From: Azotobacter paspali
Lineage (GTDB): Bacteria; Pseudomonadota; Gammaproteobacteria; Pseudomonadales; Pseudomonadaceae
NCBI RefSeq assembly: GCF_042434745.1
Contig: NZ_JBHLSS010000089.1
Direction: 5' to 3' (one strand)
Length of the DNA: 22,819 bases
Positions 16,980-22,819 of this stretch are shown here, piece after piece. A program made the position numbers and the translations under genes. Every line of letters begins with the position of its first letter. Position 1 is the stretch's first letter. The notes under the pieces are model-generated. The model had not been told where the DNA came from. It did no database searches and was given only the letters and a program-made list of their open reading frames with translations.

Positions 16980-17749
16980 TCGTCAATGCCGACGACTTCG
17001 GCCTGAACCGCGAAAAGAACGCCGTCATCGTCCGCGCCTTCCGTTGCGGGCTGATCAGCTCGGCCACCCTGATGGCGAATATGCCGGCGTTCGCCCAAGC
17101 CTGCGCGTTGATCCACGCCGAGGGCCTGCACGGCCGGGTCGGCCTGCACGTCAACCTCACCCATGGCCGCCCGTTGAGCGAGACCATCGCCAACCTGTCT
17201 TGCTTTTGCGACGCGACCGGCGAATTCCATCTGCGCCTGCCGCGCTATCGCCTGTGGTTGGGCCGCGCCACGCGCGCGGCGATCGACGAGGAACTGGAAG
17301 CGCAATGGCAGCGTTGCCTGTACCACGGGGTGCGGCCCAGCCATCTGGACTCCCACCAGCACGTGCACAACATCTGGCCGGTCGGCGAACAACTGGCGCG
17401 CTTCGCCGCCGCCCGCGGCGTGCCGCTACGCCTGGCGCGCAACCTGGGCAACAACCTCGGCCCGATCAAACGGCTGTTCAAGAGCCTGCTCAACCGGCGC
17501 CTGCGCCAGTTGGCCGGGCGCTGCGCCGAACACGTCTGCACCACGGCCGACTTGCGCGACCAGCCCCTGCCGGCGCAGGGCACGCTGGAGGTGATCGCCC
17601 ACCCCTGCAACCTCGACCGGGACTTCGGCGACGCCTACCTGGCTCCCGGCGAATCCCTCGCCGCCCTGCTCGAACGCCGCCTCGGCAACGTCCCGCGAAC
17701 CGCCTACGGCATCGTGGAAATGCCCGTGGGCAGTCCGGGCTCGCCATGA
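16964..17749 (+). CDS. YdjC/ChbG-type carbohydrate deacetylase
   Basis: The 261-residue protein starts VIVNADDFGLN (D10, D11), the hallmark of the family. The metal-binding and catalytic histidines are visible in GLHVNLTHG (H62, H67) and SHLDSHQHVH (H127, H131, H133, H135). Family members remove acetyl groups from N-acetylglucosamine-containing oligosaccharides such as chitobiose. No signal peptide is seen, so it is cytoplasmic. CAGGAG lies 7-12 nt before the ATG at 16964. Homologues often sit in EPS clusters next to glycosyltransferases (hopanoid-biosynthesis HpnK is related). This is the last gene of the operon. Confidence 0.9.
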   Translation: MPNRVIVNADDFGLNREKNAVIVRAFRCGLISSATLMANMPAFAQACALIHAEGLHGRVGLHVNLTHGRPLSETIANLSCFCDATGEFHLRLPRYRLWLGRATRAAIDEELEAQWQRCLYHGVRPSHLDSHQHVHNIWPVGEQLARFAAARGVPLRLARNLGNNLGPIKRLFKSLLNRRLRQLAGRCAEHVCTTADLRDQPLPAQGTLEVIAHPCNLDRDFGDAYLAPGESLAALLERRLGNVPRTAYGIVEMPVGSPGSP

Positions 17750-17773
17750 GCGGGCGTTGGGAATCGACTTCAG

Positions 17774-17799
17774 CCGTGCGCCGTACCCGGCACGCACGG
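17774..17799 (+). terminator. Hairpin downstream of the EPS operon, possible weak terminator
   Basis: CCGTGCGCCG (17774-17783) pairs with CGGCACGCACGG (17788-17799) around TACC, with a 2-nt bulge. It lies 25 bp past the last EPS stop. There is no following T-run, so it is not a classical Rho-independent terminator. Confidence 0.3.
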
Positions 17800-18005
17800 T
17801 GGCGAAGTCCGACTCGCACATGAACGGCGTGCAGAGGCAAAGGTGTCCACCCGGTCCAGACGGCAGCGCAGTCAGCCAGATACTCCCGGTAGAGGTGACG
17901 CGCCGCGTCCTATTTTAGAGGGAGGTCTCGGTCGCGGACATGAACGCCCGCGATAGCCACCGATTGCAAGTTGTCACAAGACGCACGCGGACCAGGGCAT
18001 CGGGA
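17800..18005. other. Intergenic region between EPS operon and lipoprotein gene
   Basis: These 206 bp lie between two convergent genes. The short open frames here have no recognisable products. A short AT-rich run (CTATTTTAG, about 17909-17917) followed by GGGAGG is seen, but there is no credible gene behind it. Confidence 0.5.
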
Positions 18006-18401
18006 TCAATCCGCCCGATCCACCTTTTCCAATGCATGGATATCGCCGACCGGACAGGGCTCGGGAGCACCGCCCGGTCCCCTGGAGAAGATACGGTCCT
18101 GCCGGGTCAGCTCGCCCAACGTGGTGCTATAGGCCAGGGCGTTGTCGATGTCGAGATTGGTGCAGGGACGGGTGAACTCGATCAGGTAGCGCCGGCCGGG
18201 ATCGTCGCGCAGGACGATGTGCCGCTTGTCCAGGTATTCCCAGTGGGAGAGGTCGTAGCGACGGATCGACTCTACCCGTTCGCCCAGCCGGTAACCGCTC
18301 CCGGCTAGGCGCTGTTCCAGTGTCTCCCCTTCCGGTCGCGGCCGGCCGCCACAACCGGCCAGCGACACGGCGATCAGTCCTGCCAGCAGGATTCTGCCCA
18401 T
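18006..18401 (-). CDS. Small lipoprotein, DUF6491-like
   Basis: The 131-residue product starts MGRILLAGLIAVSLAGCGG, a lipoprotein signal with lipobox LAGC (cysteine 17). The start was chosen because GGGGAGGGG lies 7-15 nt upstream on the minus strand and because the signal peptide begins there. The mature part contains HWEYLDKRHIVLRDD, then YLIEFTRPCTNLDIDNALAYS. This is the strand-plus-single-cysteine pattern I associate with the DUF6491 family of uncharacterised proteobacterial lipoproteins. No function is known to me. It is convergent with the EPS operon and appears intact, with base composition like the core genes. Confidence 0.8.
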   Translation of the reverse strand: MGRILLAGLIAVSLAGCGGRPRPEGETLEQRLAGSGYRLGERVESIRRYDLSHWEYLDKRHIVLRDDPGRRYLIEFTRPCTNLDIDNALAYSTTLGELTRQDRIFSRGPGGAPEPCPVGDIHALEKVDRAD

Positions 18402-18460
18402 GGTGACGCCCCTCCCCATCGCGCTCGCCGCGCTGCCCGATGCTGCGGGGCGCCATGGCA

Positions 18461-18478
18461 TTTGTCGACCGCGACAAA
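18461..18478. promoter_or_regulatory. Perfect 7-bp inverted repeat upstream of the lipoprotein gene
   Basis: TTTGTCG-ACCG-CGACAAA lies 60 bp upstream of the lipoprotein start and about 10 bp downstream of the symporter-like remnant. It could be an operator, or a terminator stem without a U-run. No regulator family is recognised from the sequence. Confidence 0.3.
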
Positions 18479-18488
18479 GAGAATGGAA

Positions 18489-18831
18489 TCAATCGGCCAA
18501 CTTATCCAGGCGTGCCTCCATGGGCGAGGTTCCGTTCTTGAAGAGTTGGGCGACTCCCATCGTCAACAATGGGCTGAACAGGGCGAAGTAGGAACTGTCG
18601 ATGCCATAAGGATTCCCGGCGACGTACCAGGCTATCGTCGATACGACCGACAGGAGGATTTCGCTCAAGGTCCCGAATCGAGTACCGAAATTCGGTGCGT
18701 AGAAACACATCGGCACCAGTACCGCGAGGGTTGCCCGCAGAGCTTTGCCCAGAAAGGCGATGAGCAAGATCTTGTCGGCATACAGGGCCAGCACCAGGGG
18801 CAGGAGGCCGATGACCACTATCGCCGTCTTG
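18489..18831 (-). pseudogene. C-terminal fragment of a sodium:solute symporter-like membrane protein
   Basis: About 110 codons encode three or four hydrophobic helices separated by short loops: IGLLPLVLALYADKILLIAFLG, LRATLAVLVPMCFYAPNF, and GTLSEILLSVVSTIAWYVAG. A final helix and a charged tail (ARLDKLAD) end with a normal stop at 18491-18489. This looks like the last helices of a sodium:solute symporter-type transporter, normally about 450-550 residues. The frame stays coding-like up to the palindrome at 18832 and then stops making sense, so the first about 80 per cent of the gene is missing. The family call is tentative. Confidence 0.5.
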
Positions 18832-18871
18832 TTGACATCCTCTTCGCCCTAAAGGACGGGAAGGATGTCAA
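18832..18871. repeat. IS605-like palindromic end at the junction of two truncated genes
   Basis: The arms TTGACATCC (18832-18840) and GGATGTCAA (18863-18871) are perfect 9-bp inverted repeats. Inside, TTCGCCC and GGGAA extend the pairing around CCCTAAAGGACGGG. Hairpins of the form GACATCCTC-CCGCCC-TAAAGG-CGGG are typical of the right ends of IS200/IS605-type (tnpB) elements. The element separates a symporter-like tail (left) from an AraC remnant (right) without extra sequence on either side. Confidence 0.5.
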
Positions 18872-19248
18872 CGTGCGGCTAGCTGCATTCGCCAGCGCGA
18901 AACGTATTCCAGCGGCGCGATACCGGCTTTCTACTTGAAATGCAACGCAAAGGTTGAGCGAGACAGGCCCGCGACTTTGGCAAGGTCTCCGACTGTCCAA
19001 GAACGCGCGGGATCGGCATGAATCGCTTGTATAGCTGTGCCTATGCGTGGGTCGGAAACGGCCAGCAGCCAACTGGGCATACTGCTGCCTTCCTGCTCCA
19101 GATAAAGCCGTAGAACCTGCACCAGCATGATGTGGCCAAGATGTTGAACCACAATTGAGTTGTCCGGTGATGGTGTGGCAAGTTCATGGGCTAGACGCTG
19201 CAAAGCCCAACTCAACACGAACGCTTGATCCGAGCCGCTTCTTGATCA
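18872..19248 (-). pseudogene. AraC-family regulator remnant (5' truncated, in-frame stop, 3' truncated)
   Basis: The frame reads WALQRLAHELATPSPDN, then VVQHLGHIMLVQVLRLYL and DPRIGTAIQAIHADPARSWTVGDLAKVAGLSRSTFALHFK. This is the end of the cupin_6-type sensor domain and the first helix-turn-helix of an AraC regulator. A TAG then interrupts the frame at about 18931, after which KAGIAPLEYVSRWRMQLAA continues the same domain. The second helix-turn-helix is missing, cut at the palindrome at 18871, and about 150 N-terminal codons are absent. AraC regulators of this type often sit divergent to the dehydrogenase they control, which fits the intact gene at 19342. Confidence 0.75.
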
Positions 19249-19341
19249 GGACTTTGTTGCATTCACAGTCCTAAGTCTAGCCTGGACAATGCCGGATATG
19301 GGCTTTACCCCGTTTCCATGTCACATTCACAAGGACACTCC

Positions 19342-20304
19342 ATGACCAGCAAACAGTTCCCTATCCGCTCTGGTTTCGGCGCGGCAACCACCGCGGCAGA
19401 GGTACTCGCGGGGCGCAATCTGTCCGCTGTCACTGCTATCGTCACTGGCGGTCATTCCGGCCTGGGTCTGGAGACAACGCGAGCATTGGCGGGTGCTGGC
19501 GCACACGTCATTGTCGCTGCCCGTGATGTGGAAACCGCTCGAACGAAGATCAGCGACATTCCCAACACGGAAGTTGAACGGCTCGATCTTTCCGATCAAG
19601 CAAGCGTGCGCGATTTTGCCCTCCGTTTCCTCGCCCGCAACCAGCACGTTGACATCCTGATCGGCAGCGCAGGCATCATGGCCTGCCCCGAGACCCGCGT
19701 GGGGCCGGGCTGGGAAGCGCAGTTCGCCACCAATCACCTTGGGCATTACGCGCTGGTCAATCTGCTTTGGCCTGCGCTCAAAGGAGGCGCAAGGGTCGTG
19801 GCCGTATCGTCGGCGGGCCATCATCAGTCAGCCATTCGATGGGATGACGTGCAGTTCACGCAGGGTTACGACAAGTGGCTGGCCTATGGGCAATCGAAAA
19901 CCGCCAATGCCCTGTTCGCTGTCCACCTAGATCGGCTTGGACAGAACGAGGGTGTACGGGCTTTCTCCCTCCATCCCGGCAAGATTTTCACGCCGCTCCA
20001 GCGCCATCTGACGCAAGACGAAATGATTGCTGCCGGATGGCTTGACGCCAATGGCAATCCCGCTGATCCGACGTTCAAGACCACTGCGCAAGGCGCGGCG
20101 ACCCAAGTATGGGCGGCAACCTCACCGCAGTTGAGTGGCATGGGCGGGCTGTATTGCGAAGATTGCGAGATTGCCGAAGTTGATGAAAGCGAACCACCAT
20201 CCTTCGTCGGCGTGCGGGCTTATGCCACTGATCCCGAGCAAGCCGAACGTTTTTGGACGCTATCTGCTCAACTTGTCGGGATTGACGCTTTCGCGGCGAA
20301 ATGA
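19342..20304 (+). CDS. Short-chain dehydrogenase/reductase (SDR), retinol-dehydrogenase-like
   Basis: The 320-residue enzyme has the cofactor motif TGGHSGLGLE (35-44), the active-site serine in VAVSSAGHH (156-157) and Y182-x3-K186 in AYGQSKTAN. NHLGHY (131-136) is typical of the WWOX/retinol-dehydrogenase-like branch. R61 in AARD, after strand two, suggests NADP(H). The start at 19342 is preceded by AAGGA 7-11 nt upstream; an ATG at 19318 in the same frame has a poorer site. The substrate is unknown. It is the only apparently intact gene between 18480 and 21450. It is divergent from the AraC remnant, its likely former regulator, and followed in the same direction by an LysR remnant. Codon use is less GC-biased than in the EPS operon. 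Confidence 0.9.
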   Translation: MTSKQFPIRSGFGAATTAAEVLAGRNLSAVTAIVTGGHSGLGLETTRALAGAGAHVIVAARDVETARTKISDIPNTEVERLDLSDQASVRDFALRFLARNQHVDILIGSAGIMACPETRVGPGWEAQFATNHLGHYALVNLLWPALKGGARVVAVSSAGHHQSAIRWDDVQFTQGYDKWLAYGQSKTANALFAVHLDRLGQNEGVRAFSLHPGKIFTPLQRHLTQDEMIAAGWLDANGNPADPTFKTTAQGAATQVWAATSPQLSGMGGLYCEDCEIAEVDESEPPSFVGVRAYATDPEQAERFWTLSAQLVGIDAFAAK

Positions 20305-20313
20305 GTAATCGAT

Positions 20314-20860
20314 AGGGAGCTTCGGCATTTGCGCTGTTTCTTGGCTGTTGCCGAAGAACTCCACTTCGCCAGCGCAGCGGAGCGATTGCACATTGAACAG
20401 TCGCCCTTGTCGCGGGCGATCAAGGAGCTGGAAGAAGACCTTGGTATTCGGCTGTTCATCCGCAATTCGCGCAGCATGCTGCCTGTCGCGTGCCGGGCAA
20501 ATTTTCAAGGAGCGTGTGCCGCGCATCTTCACCGCCTTGCAGCAGGCACGCGATGGGGCCAAAGCGGTCGCCGCTGGCTACGGCGGCCAACTACGCATTG
20601 CCCTGTCCGACGACATCGTGCCGCCGCGTCTGAGCGCCTTTCTGGCGAAGTGCCGAGATGATGATCCCGAAGTCGGAGTTCACCTTGCCGAGATACCGTT
20701 GTCGCAGCAAATCTCCGGGCTACGCGAAGACCTGTACCACGCGGGATTTGCGCAGTCCGACAACGTGGGCGACGGCTTGCTTGCGGTGCCCGCATGGCAT
20801 GACCCACTGGCGGTCGCGGTGCCGGCCAAGCATCCGCTGCTGACCCACAAGCGCATCCAT
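20314..20860 (+). pseudogene. LysR-family regulator remnant (start lost, frameshift, truncated)
   Basis: The frame reads ELRHLRCFLAVAEELHFASAAERLH, then QSPLSRAIKELEEDLGIRLFIRNSRS, the complete LysR helix-turn-helix. The expected ATG before ELRHL is AGG at 20314-20316. Around 20478-20485 the frame shifts: RAGQIFKERVPRIFTALQQ and the effector-binding domain follow in another frame, up to HPLLTHKRI (about 20858). The rest of the domain, about 110-120 codons, is gone and a different gene's sequence follows. A TTG at 20329 could start translation but would still meet the frameshift. Confidence 0.85.
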
Positions 20861-21105
20861 GCCGGGCGCAAAGGAGCGATAGCGCAGTTTGCTGCCCGCC
20901 CACCAGAAGCGCCCAGGTCGGCGACCAGCGTCTGGTCGATGGCGTTGCGCAAGGTGATTTCCATAGCGCCCATCAGCGGGTACAGCGCGCTGCAGACGTG
21001 CGTGCTCCAGAGGTACACGCCCATCAGTTCCACGTCGTTGGTGGGGTGGAAGACGCTCTGGTAGCTGTTGATGTATTCGTTGCTGATGAGCGAGTCGATC
21101 AGCAG
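20861..21105 (-). pseudogene. Abi-like protein remnant (frameshift, truncated)
   Basis: On the minus strand the frame reads LLIDSLISNEYINSYQ, then VYLWSTHVCSALYPLMGAMEITLRNAIDQTLVADLGA. At about 20909-20912 it shifts by one base to FWWAGSKLRYRSFAPG, the natural continuation. YLWN..S.A.Y..L...E..LRNAID is the pattern of the Abi-like family, named after phage abortive-infection proteins. Neither a good start codon nor the C-terminal half is present. It meets the LysR remnant tail to tail at about 20860. Confidence 0.65.
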
Positions 21106-21115
21106 GACTGCCTTC

Positions 21116-21360
21116 CTACCTCGGTGCCGTCGATAGCAGCCGGTAGGCTTCCTCACTCATGGGCTTGGACATGCCGCCGGTCTTGCTGTCTGGCCACATC
21201 ATGTGCCGGTTCTCCAGATCGACCCAATCCCATCGAAGCGTGACGATTTCGAAAAGGCGTCCAGCGAACTCGAATTTCAGGCGAATCGCTAGCGGGATGA
21301 CGTAGTCCTCTGCATACCGTCGGAGGCGCCGGCACGGCAGGACGCGAAAGGACGACGGAC
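21116..21360 (-). pseudogene. Tyrosine recombinase (integrase) fragment
   Basis: The minus-strand frame reads YAEDYVIPLAIRLKFEFAGRLFEIVTLRW, then DWVDLENRHMMWPDSKTG and MSEEAYRLLSTAPR, ending at TAG (21118-21116). This matches the start of the phage-integrase catalytic domain: the first catalytic arginine in GRLFEI..LRW, then the W-D-VDL and DSKTG hairpin. The domain's later H-x-x-R and tyrosine parts are missing, as is the N-terminal arm. It would have been part of a prophage or integrative element; no att site could be recognised. Confidence 0.7.
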
Positions 21361-21457
21361 AACCGGACGGACATGCCGCACGGTCACGGGAAGAAATGAA
21401 GAAGATCGCCAGGAAAGGCCGGAGTGGCCATGCAGGCCGCGATTCGCGGAGCGGACG

Positions 21458-22243
21458 CTAGATCGACGTGGAGTTGGCTTGCCGGGATTCGGCCTCCTCA
21501 TGGGCCTGGCGCAGCCGCTCGCGGCTGTTGATCAGGTGCAGGCGCATGGCAGCACGCGCCGCCTCGACATCCTGGCGGGCGATGGCCTCGTAGACTTCCT
21601 CGTGCTCGCGACACAACCGCGCGTGGTACTGCTGCTGGTCGACGTGGGCGTTGTGCGCCAAATCCAGCCGGGTGCGCGGGATGATGCTGGCGCCGAAGTG
21701 ACCCATGATGTCGGTGAAATAGCGATTGCCGGTGGCCATGGCGATCTGCAGGTGGAACTGGAAGTCGCTGGCCACCGCGTCGCTGACATGCCCGGCGCGG
21801 TTGAAGGCGTCCAGCGCCGCGCGCATGGCGGCCAGTTGCTCGGCGCTGCGCCGGCGGGCGGCCAGGCCGGCGCACTCCACCTCGAAACTGACGCGCAGTT
21901 CGAGAATCGCCATCACATCGCGCAGGGTGACGATGGTCGCCGGGTCGATGCGAAAGCCGCCGGAACTCGGCGTATCCAGCACGAAGGTGCCGATGCCGTG
22001 GCGCGTCTCGACCGTGCCGCAAGCCTGTAGGCGCGAGATGGCCTCGCGTACCACGGTGCGGCTGACCCCGTGGGCCTCCATGATTTCCGACTCGGTGGGG
22101 AGCTTCTCGCCGCACTTGATCTGCCCCTCGCGAATCTGCCGGGTCAGTTCGGCCACCAGATCCTGGGCAAGGCTGCGGCTCTTGCGACGCGGGCGCGGTA
22201 GTGTGCTTTCGTTGCTCATCTCGATGCTCGGCTTCGACTGCAT
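21458..22243 (-). CDS. GntR-family transcriptional regulator, FadR/FCD subfamily
   Basis: The 261-residue protein (253 if translation begins at the second ATG, 22219) has an N-terminal winged helix with SLAQDLVAELTRQIREGQIKCGEKLPTE-like sequence (about 24-51) and VSRTVVREAISRLQACGTVETRHGIGTFVLD (about 60-90). An FCD effector domain follows (about 105-235) with DFQFHLQIA and REHEEVYEAIARQD, which supply metal-ligand histidines. The second start, giving MSNESTLPRPRRKS, is the more usual beginning for such regulators; neither start has a good Shine-Dalgarno. Regulators of this type usually respond to small organic acids or sugar acids and often act on adjacent catabolic genes, none of which is visible here. 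The gene itself appears intact. Confidence 0.9.
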   Translation of the reverse strand: MQSKPSIEMSNESTLPRPRRKSRSLAQDLVAELTRQIREGQIKCGEKLPTESEIMEAHGVSRTVVREAISRLQACGTVETRHGIGTFVLDTPSSGGFRIDPATIVTLRDVMAILELRVSFEVECAGLAARRRSAEQLAAMRAALDAFNRAGHVSDAVASDFQFHLQIAMATGNRYFTDIMGHFGASIIPRTRLDLAHNAHVDQQQYHARLCREHEEVYEAIARQDVEAARAAMRLHLINSRERLRQAHEEAESRQANSTSI

Positions 22244-22262
22244 TGCGGAGACGTCATCATAC

Positions 22263-22288
22263 TGAACCGCCCCGGGAATTCCGGAGGC
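22263..22288. repeat. Terminal inverted repeat (inside end) of the IS3-family element
   Basis: TGAACCGCCCCGGG followed by AATTCCGGAGG lies just past the transposase stop. Sequences of this form (TGAACCGCCCCGGG...GGAGGC) are the terminal repeats of IS3-family elements, which begin with TG. The other end lies outside the window, so the target duplication cannot be checked. Confidence 0.65.
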
Positions 22289-22301
22289 TCATTGGTGTGA
22301 G

Positions 22302-22819
22302 TCACGCCACCATGGCGGACTCGTCGAGTTGGCGATAATAAGCCGCTTCGGCCTCGGCCGGAGGTACGTTGCCGATCGGCTCCAGCAGCCGCCGGTGGTT
22401 GAACCAGTCCACCCAGGCCAGCGTGGCCAGTTCCACCGCCTCGCGGTTCTTCCAGGACTGGCGATGGATCACCTCGGCCTTGTAGAGTCCATTGATGGTC
22501 TCGGCCAGGGCATTGTCATAAGAGTCGCCCACGCTACCTACGGACGGCTCGATGCCAGCCTCGGCCAGGCGCTCGGTATAGCGGATCGATACGTACTGCA
22601 CCCCGCGATCGCTATGGTGGATCAGCCCAGCGTGGCTGGCGGGTCGACGTACATACAGGGCCTGATCCAGCGCATCCAGCACGAACTCGGTAAGGGCCGA
22701 GCTGGACACCCTCCAGCCGACGATGCGCCGGGCGAACACGTCGATGACGAAAGCGACATAGACGAAGCCCTGCCAAGTGGAGACATACGTGAAGTCCGAC
22801 ACCCACAGCGCGTTCGGAC
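22302..22819 (-). mobile_element. IS3-family transposase OrfB (partial, runs off the window)
   Basis: The visible 172 codons are the catalytic (rve) part of an IS3-group transposase: PNALWVSDFTYVST, with the first catalytic D; FVIDVFARRIVGWRVS; HHSDRGVQYVS, with the second D; and GDSYDNALAETINGLYKAE, with the glutamate. IS3-type tails follow (WVDWFNHRRLLEPIGNVPPAEAEA). The frame is open through the right edge, so the N-terminal part and any frameshifted OrfA lie outside. All three acidic residues are present, so it may be functional. The element sits immediately upstream of the GntR gene. Confidence 0.92.

Noticed and set aside
17940..18308. 122-codon plus-strand frame with GGGAGG upstream
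   Set aside because: It overlaps the lipoprotein gene on the other strand, the purine-rich site is too far from its ATG, and the product resembles nothing I know.
21437..21449. CCGCG-ATT-CGCGG stem just downstream of the GntR gene as a terminator
   Set aside because: Only a 5-bp stem with no following U-run; such short GC palindromes are common by chance here.
1..22819. CRISPR arrays, tRNA or rRNA genes
   Set aside because: No regularly spaced direct repeats and no tRNA- or rRNA-like sequences were seen on reading either strand.

Overview
The window comes from a high-GC gammaproteobacterium of the Pseudomonas/Azotobacter group. The Hsp33 protein, the codon use and the heavily overlapped genes all point there. 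It has three parts: a core chaperone gene, one long exopolysaccharide (EPS) operon, and a decayed accessory region bounded by an IS3-family element. The assignments rest on reading the sequence; no database search was run.

Left edge (1-1437). The 5' end of a TnpB-type (IS200/IS605, IS1341-like) gene runs off the window on the minus strand and carries an in-frame stop. Next comes hslO (Hsp33, minus strand), then a 351-bp divergent intergenic region with a probable sigma-70 promoter for the EPS operon.

EPS operon (1438-17749, plus strand). Fifteen intact genes follow a broken N-terminal piece of UDP-glucose dehydrogenase. The intact genes, in order, are: UDP-glucuronate 4-epimerase; initiating polyprenyl-phosphate sugar transferase; a CpsD/BY-kinase-like ATPase with a degenerate Walker A; a Wza-type outer-membrane export lipoprotein; a Wzc/Wzz-type chain-length protein without kinase domain; a GT4 glycosyltransferase; a Wzy/ligase-like polymerase; two GT2 glycosyltransferases; a NodB-type polysaccharide deacetylase; a Wzx-type flippase; a large secreted protein resembling a clan GH-A glycosidase; a CelD/GNAT-type acetyltransferase; and a YdjC/ChbG-type deacetylase. 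Most junctions overlap or are a few bases apart. The exception is a 140-bp gap before the acetyltransferase. Together they form a near-complete Wzx/Wzy pathway: nucleotide sugar, lipid-linked repeat, decoration or de-acetylation, flipping, polymerisation, export and possibly trimming. I do not recognise the polymer; it is not alginate.

Right part (17750-22819). A small DUF6491-like lipoprotein gene (minus) is followed by a patchwork of broken genes: a symporter-like C-terminus, a palindromic IS605-like end, an AraC regulator remnant, an LysR remnant without start codon and with a frameshift, an Abi-like remnant, and an integrase fragment. One intact short-chain dehydrogenase gene sits among them. 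A FadR-type GntR regulator (minus) follows, and an IS3-family element, cut by the window edge, ends about 20-45 bp upstream of its start.

Most worth follow-up are the secreted glycosidase-like protein of the EPS operon, the split co-polymerase system with its lysine-less Walker A, and the IS605-like palindrome lying exactly between two truncated genes.
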